A stretch of DNA of 64,000 nt from Pacificimonas aurantium (GTDB taxonomy: Bacteria > Pseudomonadota > Alphaproteobacteria > Sphingomonadales > Sphingomonadaceae). Below the pieces are notes generated by a model, which worked only from the letters and a program-made list of their open reading frames with translations, searched no databases and was not told the DNA's origin. Location: the NCBI RefSeq assembly GCF_020092905.1, contig NZ_JAGSGB010000001.1, forward strand, positions 1,240,001 through 1,304,000, written 5' to 3'. The translations under genes were made by a program, and so were the position numbers. The first letter of the stretch is position 1; the number at the start of each line of letters is the position of its first letter. Below are positions 44,969 to 56,792 of the stretch, in pieces.

Positions 44969-45898
44969 GTGAAGCAGCTTCTCTTCAACCTAGGGCGCGC
45001 AGCGGGCGTCTATGCCCTGACGAACCGGCTGACCCGGCGGTCCCTGAGAGTCCTGTGCTATCATGGGTTGTGGGTGACTCCCGGCTATGAATTCGGCGAC
45101 AGGCTGTTCATTCCGCCCAGGCTGTTCGACCGCCGCATGAAGCGGCTGTCGGCAAGCGGTCGCCCGGTCCTGCCGCTGGGCGAGGCTCTTGCCCGCTTGC
45201 AGGATGGCAGCCTGCCCAGCGGAGCGGCGGCGATCACGATCGACGACGGCTGGGCGGCGACACCGATCATGGCCGACACGCTCGCTCGCTACGGGCTGCC
45301 GGCCACGCTCTACATGACGACCTGGTATATGGAGCGGCAAGCGCCCATCCCGAACAAGACGCTGGAGTTTCTGACCTCTGCCGCGGCCACTGCCGTCGAG
45401 CCGCCCAGCGACCTGAACAGCCGCTCCGCCGAAGAGCAAGAGCGCGCGCTTCTTGCCTATAGCGAGGCGGTGGGTGTGCCGCTCGACTGGTATCATCGGC
45501 GGCAGTTTCACCTGATGACGCCCGCCGAACTGGAAGAGGTCCGCGCCAAGGGGCTCGATATCCAGCTCCACACCCATCGTCATAAGCTGGGCGAGGATGT
45601 GGTGACGGAGCTTGCCGACAATCGCGATGCGCTGGTGCGGGCGGGTGTGCCTGGCAACTCGCTCAGCCATTTCTGCTTTCCGAGCGGGATCCTGCGCGAA
45701 GATGTGCGCGGTGCACTGGAAAAGTTCGGGGTCGTGTCGGCCACGACCTGCGAGAGCGGCCTGACTACGCCTGAGACGGATCCCTACAACATTCCGCGCT
45801 TCCTCGACGGTCGCAGCGTGTCGGACGCGGAGTTCGACGGGTTCCTGTCCGGCTTCGTCCCGCTGATGGACGATGCCCGGGCGCGGCTGCGCGGTTAG
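44969..45898 (+). CDS. Polysaccharide deacetylase-family protein
   Basis: 309-residue NodB-type deacetylase domain protein from GTG at 44969, preceded by GAGGTGTGAGA. Conserved parts: LCYHGLW (motif region with His), ITIDDGW (TFDDG equivalent, with metal-binding Asp), HTHRH (metal His pair) and the late CFPSG. There is no clear signal peptide; N-terminal residues 1-30 are basic and hydrophobic. Such proteins remove acetyl groups from polysaccharides, or modify capsule, in exopolysaccharide loci. The PEP-CTERM-like protein is 2 kb upstream, a loose link to exopolysaccharide biology. Confidence 0.82.
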   Translation: MKQLLFNLGRAAGVYALTNRLTRRSLRVLCYHGLWVTPGYEFGDRLFIPPRLFDRRMKRLSASGRPVLPLGEALARLQDGSLPSGAAAITIDDGWAATPIMADTLARYGLPATLYMTTWYMERQAPIPNKTLEFLTSAAATAVEPPSDLNSRSAEEQERALLAYSEAVGVPLDWYHRRQFHLMTPAELEEVRAKGLDIQLHTHRHKLGEDVVTELADNRDALVRAGVPGNSLSHFCFPSGILREDVRGALEKFGVVSATTCESGLTTPETDPYNIPRFLDGRSVSDAEFDGFLSGFVPLMDDARARLRG

Positions 45899-45920
45899 AC
45901 CGCGAGCGGAATTCACAAAA

Positions 45921-45946
45921 AAGGGGAGGCGGTGAGGCCTCCCCTT
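45921..45946. terminator. Bidirectional terminator between deacetylase and pnp
   Basis: AAGGGGAGGC (45921-45930) and GCCTCCCCTT (45937-45946) form a perfect 10-bp stem with a 6-base loop. The minus strand continues into a T run (the A tract upstream of 45921), making it the end of the rimP-to-pnp operon; the plus strand continues with a T-rich stretch for the deacetylase. Confidence 0.8.
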
Positions 45947-45972
45947 CTTCGTTTCAGCTGCGGGGCTGACGC

Positions 45973-48294
<2,322 letters not shown>

Positions 48295-48413
48295 ATGTCT
48301 TCGTCTTTCCTGTTAGCCGGGAAAACGAAGCTGATATGCCCGCCCGGCTGCCTACTACCGGTGCGCGCCCCCATGGCGGCGCCGGCCTTCACATTCGCGT
48401 GATCGGATACGAA

Positions 48414-48441
48414 ACGGGCGCCCTCACGCGGGGGCGCCCGT
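48414..48441 (-). terminator. Hairpin between rpsO and pnp (attenuator or processing site)
   Basis: ACGGGCGCCC (48414-48423) pairs perfectly with GGGCGCCCGT (48432-48441), loop of 8 bases. It lies 21 bases after the rpsO stop. In E. coli the rpsO-pnp gap holds a terminator and RNase III sites; a similar role is likely here. The T tract is weak. Confidence 0.6.
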
Positions 48442-48461
48442 CGGAATTCGTCGGTCTCGCC

Positions 48462-48731
48462 CTAGCGGCGCAGACCCAGTTTCTGGCGGATCGCCTGGTA
48501 GCGCGCCTCGTCCTTCTTCTTCAGATAGTCAAGCAGCTTCCGGCGCTTGTTGACCAGCATCAGAAGACCGCGGCGCGAGTGGTTGTCCTTGTGGTGGTCC
48601 TTGAAATGCTCGGTCAGGTTGGCGATCCGTTCGGTCAGGATCGCGACCTGCACTTCGGGGGACCCGGTGTCGCCCTCTTCGCGGGCATGTTCCTTGATCA
48701 GCGCTTCCTTGCGCTCCGGCGTGATCGACAT
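48462..48731 (-). CDS. rpsO: 30S ribosomal protein S15
   Basis: Primary 16S rRNA-binding protein of the small-subunit platform. The 89 residues match family length, with the conserved [34 protein letters not shown] and LDYLKKKD segments. GGAGGC lies upstream, 18 bases after the truB stop. Part of the rimP-to-pnp transcription unit. Confidence 0.98.
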   Translation of the reverse strand: MSITPERKEALIKEHAREEGDTGSPEVQVAILTERIANLTEHFKDHHKDNHSRRGLLMLVNKRRKLLDYLKKKDEARYQAIRQKLGLRR

Positions 48732-48749
48732 CGTGCCTCCTTACATAAG

Positions 48750-49685
48750 CTAGAAATTGAAGCCCCGGTCGATGCTGACGGTGCCTTCGCAAAGCGAAAC
48801 CAGCGCGACGGGCGTGTTGCCGTCCATCGCGATGTAGCTGCCGTCCGGTTCGGGACGTCCCTCGAGCCGCTGGCCGTGCATCAGCCTGTCGGTCTCTCGG
48901 GGGGTGACGGATAAAGCCGGGATGTCGTCCAGCCCTGCCGTCATCGGAAGCACCATGCTTCCAAGGCCGCGCTCCCTAGCGCGCCTTTCCAACATGTCCA
49001 CTGAAATCGCATTTTCAAGGTCGAAGGGGCCGCACTGCGTGCGTCTCAACATCGACACATGACCCGCGGTCCCGAGCGCATCGGCAATGTCGCGCGCCAG
49101 CGACCGGATATAGGTGCCCTTCGAGACCCGCGCCGAGAGCGTGATCGCGTCGAGAGGGCCAGTGGGCAAAGCGTCACCGGTTCCGAGCGCATGCACCGTT
49201 ACCTCTCTGGCGGGCAGGTCGACATCCTCGCCCCGCCGCGCGCGGGCATAGGCGCGTTCGCCGTCTACCTTCAGCGCCGAATAGGCCGGGGGGTGCTGCC
49301 GGATCGGTCCGGTAAAGCTGGGAAGGACGCTCTCGACCTCAGCACATGTCGGCCGAACATCGCTCGTCGCGACGATTTCGCCCTCGGCATCGTCGGTCGC
49401 GGTCGCCGTCCCGAATGCGATGGTGAAGTCGTAGGCCTTGTCGCCGTTCAGCATGCGCCCGGTCAGCTTGGTGGCTTCACCGAGCGCGATGGGAAGGACG
49501 CCGGTCGCCAGAGGATCGAGCGTGCCGCCATGGCCGACTTTCGGCTTTTTCAGTCCCTCCGCGCGCATCAGCCGCTTCACCTTCGCCACACCGTGGGCAG
49601 AGGTGATGCCGAGCGGCTTGTCGAGGATGATCCAGCCGTGAAGGGAGGCCGGAGAGCCGGTGGGAGGGGGTGAAGGGGCGCTCAT
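48750..49685 (-). CDS. truB: tRNA pseudouridine(55) synthase
   Basis: Makes pseudouridine 55 in the T-loop of tRNAs. 311 residues; the catalytic Asp is D57 in GGTLDPLATG, followed by GEATKLTGRML and the tRNA-binding RVSKGTYIRSLARDIADALG. The C-terminal region is short and PUA-like. It precedes rpsO by 18 bases. In many bacteria truB directly follows rbfA; here a small secreted protein gene (49749-50141) lies between. Confidence 0.96.
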   Translation of the reverse strand: MSAPSPPPTGSPASLHGWIILDKPLGITSAHGVAKVKRLMRAEGLKKPKVGHGGTLDPLATGVLPIALGEATKLTGRMLNGDKAYDFTIAFGTATATDDAEGEIVATSDVRPTCAEVESVLPSFTGPIRQHPPAYSALKVDGERAYARARRGEDVDLPAREVTVHALGTGDALPTGPLDAITLSARVSKGTYIRSLARDIADALGTAGHVSMLRRTQCGPFDLENAISVDMLERRARERGLGSMVLPMTAGLDDIPALSVTPRETDRLMHGQRLEGRPEPDGSYIAMDGNTPVALVSLCEGTVSIDRGFNF

Positions 49686-49748
49686 CAGGCGGGCGAGGTG
49701 GCCCGCCGCACCTCGCCGGTCAAGCGCCGGATGAGACGGTCGGAGCCG

Positions 49749-50141
49749 TTATCCCGCCTTCGGGTCGTTCTCCGCGGCATCTCGCGGCAGGTCGGGATCG
49801 GGAATGCGCACCAGGCTGCGCACCTGGCAGGTCTGATCGCGGGTGACGATTTTGCCGAACCGGTCGAAACTGCTGCTGAAGTCGGTGTCGAAGCCCAAAG
49901 CGAGCGAATGGCGGAGGCCGAAACAGGGGGCAAATAATTCGGCCCGGTACCAGCGGTCGCCGCGTCCTTCGATCAGCAGTGTTTCGCGGTCCACGACCCG
50001 GAAATTCCGGATGCCGCCATGATTGGCGAAGGGGATACGGGCTTCTTCGCCGTAAGGTGACGCCGGGTCTCCTGTCTCGGCGCTTGCCGGGGAGACGGCA
50101 AGTACGGCCAGCGCGGCCGCGCAAGCGAGGATCGTCTTCAT
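49749..50141 (-). CDS. Secreted DUF6491-like protein
   Basis: 130-residue protein with a signal peptide (LAVLAVSPASA) and the pattern IRNFRVVDRETLLIEGRGDR, then WYRAELFAPCFGL, which resembles DUF6491 from sphingomonads; the name is my recollection of the family. It has two conserved Cys (FAPCFGL and DQTCQV) that could form a disulfide. Its role is unknown. It is inserted between rbfA and truB on the same strand; CTGTCATGACAG, a perfect 12-bp palindrome, lies just upstream at 50146-50157. Confidence 0.75.
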   Translation of the reverse strand: MKTILACAAALAVLAVSPASAETGDPASPYGEEARIPFANHGGIRNFRVVDRETLLIEGRGDRWYRAELFAPCFGLRHSLALGFDTDFSSSFDRFGKIVTRDQTCQVRSLVRIPDPDLPRDAAENDPKAG

Positions 50142-50203
50142 GATCCTGTCATGACAGACAGGGGCTGAACCCAGCGTGACCGGACCTCCACCGACCCGCC
50201 GGA

Positions 50204-50623
50204 CTAGGCGGCGCCGTGACCGGGCTCCTCGTCTTCGTCGTCGTCGAGGTCCCGGGCGACTTCGGGTGACCGAAGGAGCGCGTCGATGCGGCTGGCTTCC
50301 TCATAGCTTTCGTCGAGGAGGAACTTCAGCTCGGGCGTGTATTTCGTCGTCAGTGACCGGCCCACCTGCCCACGCAGCGGCTTCACGTTGCGCTTCAGCG
50401 CGGCAAGCATGGCCTCGTCATCGCCGCCGATCGACTTCACGAAGGCGGTGGCATGGCGAAGATCGGGCGAGACCCGCACTTCGGAGACGGAAATAATCAT
50501 GGCGTCGAGATCGGGGTCGTTTGTTTCGCGCCGCTGAAGGACCTCGGAAAGGGTATGGCGGATCTGCTCGCCGACCTTCAGCAGGCGGACCGACCGGCCC
50601 TGTTCGGATTCATTGTGCCGCAT
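50204..50623 (-). CDS. rbfA: 30S ribosome-binding factor A
   Basis: Assists late maturation of the 30S subunit and 16S rRNA 5' end, cold-adaptation factor. 139 residues, KH-like fold: VRLLKVGEQIRHTLSEVLQR, VSEVRVSPDLRHATAFV and the YTPELKFLLDESYEEASRI segment. The C-terminus has an acidic tail (DLDDDEDEEP), common in this group. The start is 2 bases before the DUF1697 gene's stop. Confidence 0.95.
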   Translation of the reverse strand: MRHNESEQGRSVRLLKVGEQIRHTLSEVLQRRETNDPDLDAMIISVSEVRVSPDLRHATAFVKSIGGDDEAMLAALKRNVKPLRGQVGRSLTTKYTPELKFLLDESYEEASRIDALLRSPEVARDLDDDEDEEPGHGAA

Positions 50624-50625
50624 GT

Positions 50626-51162
50626 CTATTCGTCCAGCTTCGCGAGAATTTTCCCGATACTGCTCATGTTCCGGGCGGTGCCTTCGGTTCCCAGATGGCG
50701 GTGCAGGAAGGGGCGGGTCAGCTTGCTGCGTCCCACTCCATCGACGAAATCGATGTAGATGTCAGCGCCGCCCCTCGCCAGTCGCTCCCGCCCTGGATTG
50801 GCCTCAGCCAGCTTCGCGAGACGGGCCTCGTCCACCTCCTCCTGCAGGAAGTGCGTGTGGACGAACTTGGGATCGCCATCCGCCGCAAAGGGATTGCCCG
50901 TGAGGCCCGCCGCAAGGCCGTCCCGGTCGCGAACCACCGCATGGCTGTCGAAGCCGAACTCCGCCCGGACCGCTTCGGTCAGGTCTTTCTGAAGGTCGGC
51001 GAGCGAGCCCCCTTCATGATCGAACAGCAGGTTGCCGCTCGCAAGCACGGAGGAGACGTTGCGAAAGCCCGCAATCGCCTGACAGCAAGTCACGAGTTCA
51101 CTCATCTTGAGCCGGTTGCCGCCCGTGTTCAGGCTACCGAACAGGGCGGCATAAAGCGGCAT
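50626..51162 (-). CDS. DUF1697 family protein
   Basis: 178-residue protein of unknown function with the DUF1697 start pattern FGSLNTGGNRLKMSELVT and SSVLASGNLLFD. It is placed between infB and rbfA on the same strand (3 bases from infB stop, 2 bases from rbfA start), so it belongs to the transcription unit although it has no known translation role. It is probably a horizontally acquired insertion in the operon. AT/GC content is like neighbours. Confidence 0.85.
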   Translation of the reverse strand: MPLYAALFGSLNTGGNRLKMSELVTCCQAIAGFRNVSSVLASGNLLFDHEGGSLADLQKDLTEAVRAEFGFDSHAVVRDRDGLAAGLTGNPFAADGDPKFVHTHFLQEEVDEARLAKLAEANPGRERLARGGADIYIDFVDGVGRSKLTRPFLHRHLGTEGTARNMSSIGKILAKLDE

Positions 51163-51165
51163 CGA

Positions 51166-53880
51166 CTAGAGGACCCGTTCGCGTTCCTCGATCTCGAACG
51201 TCTCGAGGAAGTCGCCTGCCTTGATGTCCTTGAAGTTCTCGAACACGGCGCCGCATTCCAGACCCGCCCGGACTTCGTCGACATCGTCCTTGAACCGGCG
51301 AAGGCTGTCGATCTTGCCGTTATAGATGATGACGTCGTCGCGCGTGATGCGGCTGCGGATGCCCTGCTTCAACACGCCCTCGGTCACCAGCATGCCGGCG
51401 GCCTTGCCGGTCTTGCCGGCGGGGAAGACTTCCTTGATCTCGGCGCGGCCGACGACATTCTCGATCCGCTCCGGACCCAGCTGACCGGCCATGGCGGCCT
51501 TCGTCTCGTCGATCAGGTCGTAGATGACATCGTAGTAACGCAGCTCTGAGCCCTGCTTTTCCGCCGCCTGACGCGCATTGGCGTTCGGGCGGACGTTGAA
51601 GCCGTAAATGGGCGCACCCGAGGCGGCAGCAAGCGTGACATCCGACTCGGTGATCGCACCGACACCGGAATGCAGCACGCGAACCTTGATGTCGTCCGTC
51701 GAAATCTCGTGCAGCGCGGAGACGATCGCCTCGACCGAGCCTTGGACGTCGCCCTTGACGACGACCGGATATTCCTCGGTCTTGTCGGCAAGCGCACCGA
51801 ACATGGCATCGACGCTGGTGGGCGCCGTCGCCAGCCGCTTTTTCTTCAGCTGCTCGGCGCGGTATTCCGCCACTTCGGCGGCGCGCCTCTCATTCTCGAC
51901 GACGGTCAGCGTATCGCCGGCCATGGGAACGCCCGACAGGCCGAGCACCTCGACGGGCTTGGCCGGTCCGGCTTCCTTAACCTGCTTGCCATGCTCGTCG
52001 ACCAGAGCGCGGACCTTGCCCTGCTGGGCGCCGACGACGAAGATGTCGCCGCGGCGCAGCGTGCCCTTGTTGACGAGGACGGTGGCAACCGGCCCGCGGC
52101 CCTTGTCCAGCTTCGCCTCGACCACGGTGGCCTCGGCATCCCGGTCTGGGTTCGCCTTCAGTTCGAGCAGTTCGGCCTGCAGGTTGATCGCCTCGATCAG
52201 CTTGTCGAGATTCTGCTTCTTCAGCGCCGAGACCTCGACGTCCTGCACGTCGCCGGACATTTCCTCGACGATCACTTCATGCTCGAGCAGGCGCGTGCGG
52301 ACCTGGGTGGGGTCGGCGCCTTCCTTGTCCATCTTGTTGATGGCCACGATCATCGGCACGCCGGCGGCCTTCGTGTGGTTGATGGCCTCGATCGTCTGCG
52401 GCATCAGCCCGTCGTCGGCGGCCACGACCAGCACGACGATGTCGGTCACGTTCGCACCGCGCGCGCGCATCTCGGAGAAGGCCTGGTGGCCCGGCGTATC
52501 GAGGAAGGTGATCGGACCCGAATTCTTCGGGGTCACCTGATAGGCGCCGATATGCTGCGTGATGCCGCCGGCTTCGCCGCGCGTGACGTCGGTGCCGCGC
52601 AGGGCATCGAGCAGCGACGTCTTGCCGTGATCGACATGGCCCATGATCGTCACCACCGGGGGACGCGGCTGCAGGCTGGCCTCGTCATCCTCGCTGCGGC
52701 TGAGGCCGAGTTCGACGTCGGCATCGCTGACGCGCTTCACCTTGTGGCCGAAATCCTCGACCAGCAGTTCGGCAGTGTCCTGGTCGATGGTCTGGTTGAC
52801 CGTGACCATTTCGCCCTGCTCGAACAGCTTCTTGACCAGGTCCGCACCGCGTTCGGCCATGCGGTTCGCAAGCTCCTGAATGGTAATCGCTTCGGGAACA
52901 ACGATTTCGCGAACCTGCTTCTTCGCCTCGGCGGGGTTGAACTGGCCTTCGCGCTTTTCCTTCTCGCGCATCCGGCGCAGCCGGGCCATCGACGGCACGC
53001 GGCTGTCTTCGCCGCGCGTGGCGGAGGAGATGGTCAGCTTGCCGGACTTGCGCTCGCCGCGTCCGCCGCGGGACGGGGCCGGCTTGCGGTCGTCCTTCTT
53101 GCGGCTTTCCTTCTTGCGGTCGGGCTCAGGCTCTGCCGCCGGTTCGGGCTGCGCGGCAGCACGTTCGGCAGCTTCGCGCTCGGCCTTCTCGCGCTCGGCG
53201 GCGAGACGGGCCTCCTCTTCCTCGCGGCGGCGATTCTCTTCGGCGCGGCGGGCTTCTTCTTCCTGCTGATTCTGGCGCCGTTCGTCCTCGCGGCGGCGCG
53301 CTTCCTCGGCGAAGCGGAGGCGCTCTTCCTCGGCCTCGCGCAGCAGCTTGTCCTGCAGTTCGCGGCGCGACAGTTGCGTCTGCGGCGGCGTCGGGGCGGG
53401 ACGGCGCTGGCGCGACGCCGGAGCGGGCGCTGCCTCGGCCTTCTTCCCGGGCGCTGCCTCGGCCTTTTTCTCAGGCGCCTCGGTAGCTGCGGTTTCGGCC
53501 GCGGGCTTCGCGTCCTCGGAGGGCTGGGGAGAAGGCTCGGGCGCCGTCTCGGGCTTGGCGGCCGGTGCCTCCTCGGATTCCTTCGCCTTGGGAGCCGGCT
53601 TCGGCGGCGCGGGCGGCGCGGACGGATTCGGCGTGAAAGGCGGCTTCGGCGCTTCCGGCATCTTCGGCCGCTCGGGTGCCGCCTCAGGTGCGGCGTCTTG
53701 CGCCGGCTCTTCCTTCGCCTGTTCCTGCTCGCCCGGCTTCTTCACGAAGCGGCGCTTGCGTTCCACGACTACCGATTTCTTGCGGCCGTGCGAGAACTGC
53801 TGCTGCACCTTGCCCACATCGACGGTCTTCTTGACGCCGAGGGGTTTGCGGGTGCCGAGGGTTTTCTTTTCGTCGCTCAT
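51166..53880 (-). CDS. infB: Translation initiation factor IF-2
   Basis: GTPase that places fMet-tRNA on the 30S subunit. 904 residues. The start at 53880 (MSDEKKTLG) has AAGGA upstream; a GTG four codons earlier is less likely. A long N-terminal region holds Ala/Pro/Glu-rich and coiled-coil stretches with Arg/Glu repeats (about 150-270), then the IF2-N domain (about 330-400). The G domain begins at G414 (GHVDHGKT), with DTPGHQAF and NKMDKEG, then domains II-IV. Standard nusA-infB operon position. Confidence 0.97.
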   Translation of the reverse strand: MSDEKKTLGTRKPLGVKKTVDVGKVQQQFSHGRKKSVVVERKRRFVKKPGEQEQAKEEPAQDAAPEAAPERPKMPEAPKPPFTPNPSAPPAPPKPAPKAKESEEAPAAKPETAPEPSPQPSEDAKPAAETAATEAPEKKAEAAPGKKAEAAPAPASRQRRPAPTPPQTQLSRRELQDKLLREAEEERLRFAEEARRREDERRQNQQEEEARRAEENRRREEEEARLAAEREKAEREAAERAAAQPEPAAEPEPDRKKESRKKDDRKPAPSRGGRGERKSGKLTISSATRGEDSRVPSMARLRRMREKEKREGQFNPAEAKKQVREIVVPEAITIQELANRMAERGADLVKKLFEQGEMVTVNQTIDQDTAELLVEDFGHKVKRVSDADVELGLSRSEDDEASLQPRPPVVTIMGHVDHGKTSLLDALRGTDVTRGEAGGITQHIGAYQVTPKNSGPITFLDTPGHQAFSEMRARGANVTDIVVLVVAADDGLMPQTIEAINHTKAAGVPMIVAINKMDKEGADPTQVRTRLLEHEVIVEEMSGDVQDVEVSALKKQNLDKLIEAINLQAELLELKANPDRDAEATVVEAKLDKGRGPVATVLVNKGTLRRGDIFVVGAQQGKVRALVDEHGKQVKEAGPAKPVEVLGLSGVPMAGDTLTVVENERRAAEVAEYRAEQLKKKRLATAPTSVDAMFGALADKTEEYPVVVKGDVQGSVEAIVSALHEISTDDIKVRVLHSGVGAITESDVTLAAASGAPIYGFNVRPNANARQAAEKQGSELRYYDVIYDLIDETKAAMAGQLGPERIENVVGRAEIKEVFPAGKTGKAAGMLVTEGVLKQGIRSRITRDDVIIYNGKIDSLRRFKDDVDEVRAGLECGAVFENFKDIKAGDFLETFEIEERERVL

Positions 53881-53897
53881 ACAGTCCTTCACATAAC

Positions 53898-54542
53898 CTA
53901 CATGGCCGGCGCTGGGCGCCCGCCATTTCTTTCCTCAAGGCCGCAAAAGGCTCGCCACCGATCGGTGGCAGCCTCGATACGCGTCGCCGCTCCAGCGTTC
54001 GTTGAAGCAGCATGTACCACGTTCGCCTGCCCGACCGCCATGGAGAGACGCTCCCGGCCGGCCGGTAGGCGGATTGACTTGGCCCCCGGACGGCCCGATT
54101 GCAAGGCGCTGTCCAGTTTGCGCACGCCGTCATCGGCGGCATCAGCCGCATGGAGCAGCAGGCGAGCATCGCCACTGCGCGCTGCCGACAGCACGCGTTC
54201 GAAGCCGAAGCTCAGATGTCCGGCGCGGGTTTCGAGACCGATGCGGTCGAACGCCCGGCGTGCGAGTTCTTCCTCGATCGCCGCGGCCAGGTCGTCGGGA
54301 ACCGAGCGCGCATCGCCCTTGAACGCCCTGCCGAGCGCACCGCGAAGCTTGCCCGAACCCTGCGCGCTGCGAACATCTTCGGCGCTCACGCCGATCCAGG
54401 CCCCGCGCCCCGGCGCCTTCGCGGCCGGATCGGGGAGCACATGCCCGTCAGGAGAGAGCGCCAGCCGGATCAGCTGATCCGGGCCGGCCTGCCTACCGCT
54501 TAATATGCACGTTCGCTGGGGGTCATTGGTCGCTGTCCGCAT
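53898..54542 (-). CDS. DUF448 (YlxR-like) RNA-binding protein
   Basis: 214-residue protein between nusA and infB. The N-terminal DUF448 domain contains QRTCILSGRQAGPDQLIRLAL and PGRGAWIG; the C-terminal part (about 90-175) resembles an L7Ae-like RNA-binding domain (GHLSFGFERVLSAARSGDA). The start at 54542 has GGAGG 6 bases upstream and overlaps the nusA stop by 20 bases, which favours translational coupling. Gram-positive members bind RNase P; the alphaproteobacterial role is uncertain. Confidence 0.88.
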   Translation of the reverse strand: MRTATNDPQRTCILSGRQAGPDQLIRLALSPDGHVLPDPAAKAPGRGAWIGVSAEDVRSAQGSGKLRGALGRAFKGDARSVPDDLAAAIEEELARRAFDRIGLETRAGHLSFGFERVLSAARSGDARLLLHAADAADDGVRKLDSALQSGRPGAKSIRLPAGRERLSMAVGQANVVHAASTNAGAATRIEAATDRWRAFCGLEERNGGRPAPAM

Positions 54543-56118
54543 GAGCGACCTCCTCGGAGGACGACGTGTCCTCCTCCTCATCGTCGAACCAGTGCGCGCG
54601 CGCCGCCATGATCATGCGGTTGGCGTCTTCCTCGCTAAGGTCGTAGCCGCGCAGGAAACCTTCCGGAATGCCGGCATTGCGACTGCCGCGCCCGATCAGT
54701 TCGTCGGTCGCTAGGTCGCCAAGATCGTCGAGCGTCTTGATGCCGTTTTCGCCGAGAGTGACGAGCATCTTCTCGGTCAGTCCGTCGATTTCCGCCAGGT
54801 CGTCCGACACGCCGAGCTCGCGGCGCTTCTCGCGATAATTGGCCTCGCGCCGCTCCAGCGCCTCATGCGCGCGGCTCTGCAGCTCTTCGGCGATTTCCTC
54901 GTCCAGCCCTTCGATGGCTGCGAGTTCGTCACGCTCGATATAGGCGACTTCCTCCAGCTCGGCGAAGCCTTCCGCAACGAGCAGCTGCGAGAGTGTTTCG
55001 TCCAGTTCCAGCTCTTCCAGGAACATCTCGGAGCGCTCGGTGAATTCCTTCTGCCGGCGCTCGGATTCCTCGTCCTCGGTCAGGATGTCGATCTGGTGAC
55101 CGGAAATCTGGCTGGCGAGACGCACATTCTGGCCGCGGCGGCCGATCGCGAGCGAGAGCTGGTCGTCCGGAACGACGACTTCGATGCGGTTCTCGTCCTC
55201 ATCGATGACGACCTTCGCGACTTCGGCCGGCTGCAGCGCGTTGACGACGAAGGTGGCGGTGTCCTCGGACCAGGGGATGATGTCGATCTTCTCGCCCTGA
55301 AGTTCCTGCACGACGGCCTGCACGCGGCTGCCCTTCATGCCGACGCACGCGCCGACGGGATCGATGCTGCCGTCATAGGAAATGACGCCGATCTTCGCGC
55401 GGCTGCCCGGGTCGCGGGCGACCGACTTGATCTCGATGATGCCGTCGTAGATTTCCGGCACTTCCTGCGCGAACAGCTTCTTCATGAACTCGCCGGCCGA
55501 GCGGGAGAGGAAGATCTGCGGCCCGCGCGGTTCGCGGCGCACATCCTTGATGTAGCAGCGCACCCGGTCGCCGACGCGCAGATTCTCGCGCGGAATCTGT
55601 TCGTCGCGGCGAATGACGCCCTCTGCGCGCCCCAGGTCGACGACGATGTGGCCGAACTCGACGCGCTTCACGATGCCCGTCGTGATTTCGCCGATGCGGT
55701 CCTTGAACTCTTCGAACTGGCGTTCGCGCTCGGCATCGCGGACCTTCTGGACGATGGTCTGCTTGGCCGCCTGGGCTGCGATGCGGCCGAACTCGATGGG
55801 CGGCAGCGGGTCGATGACGAGGCTGCCGAGCGCGGCTTCCGGATCGATCTTCCTAGCCTTTTCGAGGGTCACCTGCGTGAACGGCTCTTCAGGCGCTTCG
55901 ACGACCTCGAGGACGCGCCACAGGCGAACTTCGCCGGTGTTCGGGTCCATCTTGGCGCGAATGTCGTTTTCCTGGCCGTATTTGGCGCGCGCGCCCTTCT
56001 GAATGGCCTCTTCCATCGCCTCGATGACGATCATGCGGTCGATCGACTTCTCGCGCGCAACGGCATCGGCGATCGCCAGGAGTTCGGCGCGGTTCGCGGT
56101 AACGGCTGAGCTTGCCAT
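54523..56118 (-). CDS. nusA: Transcription termination/antitermination factor NusA
   Basis: RNA polymerase-binding factor for pausing, termination and antitermination. 531 residues: NusA N-terminal domain (about 10-125), S1 domain (about 130-200, [20 protein letters not shown]), two KH domains (about 230-345; [15 protein letters not shown] and [13 protein letters not shown]), then two helix-hairpin-helix-type acidic repeats in the C-terminal part. rimP precedes by 13 bases. Overlaps the DUF448 gene. Confidence 0.97.
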   Translation of the reverse strand: MASSAVTANRAELLAIADAVAREKSIDRMIVIEAMEEAIQKGARAKYGQENDIRAKMDPNTGEVRLWRVLEVVEAPEEPFTQVTLEKARKIDPEAALGSLVIDPLPPIEFGRIAAQAAKQTIVQKVRDAERERQFEEFKDRIGEITTGIVKRVEFGHIVVDLGRAEGVIRRDEQIPRENLRVGDRVRCYIKDVRREPRGPQIFLSRSAGEFMKKLFAQEVPEIYDGIIEIKSVARDPGSRAKIGVISYDGSIDPVGACVGMKGSRVQAVVQELQGEKIDIIPWSEDTATFVVNALQPAEVAKVVIDEDENRIEVVVPDDQLSLAIGRRGQNVRLASQISGHQIDILTEDEESERRQKEFTERSEMFLEELELDETLSQLLVAEGFAELEEVAYIERDELAAIEGLDEEIAEELQSRAHEALERREANYREKRRELGVSDDLAEIDGLTEKMLVTLGENGIKTLDDLGDLATDELIGRGSRNAGIPEGFLRGYDLSEEDANRMIMAARAHWFDDEEEDTSSSEEVAHADSDQ

Positions 56119-56131
56119 GGTCGTCTCGTCC

Positions 56132-56665
56132 TCAGTTCATCTGCTGCGGCTGCGTCGCCGCGATTAGGTCGTCGGTCAGCACGAGCTTCGCGCTGTGAAT
56201 CTCGCTGCGGGGGATCAGGAATTCCTGTCCGCTGCCATCCTCGAGGCGCACCTTCACAGCATCGCCGTCGATGCCCAGAAGCGTACCCTGCATCTTCTTG
56301 CGGCCTTCGACCGCCTCGACCAGCTGGATCCGCACCTTGTGGCCCGACCAGAGGGAGAAATCCTTGGCGCGCGTCAGCGGTCGGTCGATGCCGGGAGAGG
56401 ACACTTCGAGATTATACTCGCCCTCGATGGGATCGGTCTCGTCGAGAAGTTCCGAAATCTCGCGGCTGAGCGCGGCGCACTGATCGATGTGCAGCAGGCC
56501 GGCTTCGTCCTCCGCCATGACCTGCAGCGTCGGACCGGCTTCGGTATTGATCATCTGCACGCGCACGAGTTCGAATCCCTGCCGCGTGACAACGGGTTCG
56601 ATCATTGCTGTCAGGGCCTCGATATCGGCCAGGGCGTGCCTCGTTTCCAACCGTTGTGCGGGCAA
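56132..56665 (-). CDS. rimP: Ribosome maturation factor RimP
   Basis: Needed for 30S assembly; first gene of the nusA operon. 177 residues with the N-terminal domain (ALTAMIEPVVTRQGFELVRV), YNLEVSSPGIDRPLTRAKDF and the C-terminal SH3-like part. The start is TTG at 56665, preceded by AGAGGCGC; no in-frame ATG is close by and other TTG codons are possible, so the start is uncertain. The promoter at 56734-56762 would leave a leader of about 60 bases. Confidence 0.92.
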   Translation of the reverse strand: MPAQRLETRHALADIEALTAMIEPVVTRQGFELVRVQMINTEAGPTLQVMAEDEAGLLHIDQCAALSREISELLDETDPIEGEYNLEVSSPGIDRPLTRAKDFSLWSGHKVRIQLVEAVEGRKKMQGTLLGIDGDAVKVRLEDGSGQEFLIPRSEIHSAKLVLTDDLIAATQPQQMN

Positions 56666-56733
56666 GCGCCTCTGGTGCCGGTCCGGGGCTCCGGGCCGAC
56701 TTCCAGAAGGTTACCCATGTGGAAGATGAACCG

Positions 56734-56762
56734 AATATAGGCGCAGGCGTTCAGTTCGGCAA
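56734..56762 (-). promoter_or_regulatory. Sigma-70-type promoter of the rimP-nusA-infB operon
   Basis: On the minus strand TTGCCG (56757-56762) and TATATT (56734-56739) are separated by 17 bases; four of six and five of six consensus positions match. Transcription would start near 56726, about 60 bases before rimP. This is the best-matching classical promoter seen in the window. Confidence 0.65.
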
Positions 56763-56792
56763 GACTATCCATAAGGCCGGAGGGAACCCCCA

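Noticed and set aside
51670-54477. Plus-strand 935-codon open frame opposite infB and the DUF448 gene
   Set aside because: Very long but Leu/Arg/Gly-rich noise created by third-position GC bias of infB.
56666-56792. tRNA gene upstream of rimP, as in E. coli (metY)
   Set aside because: No cloverleaf or T-loop consensus is present; the region fits a promoter only.
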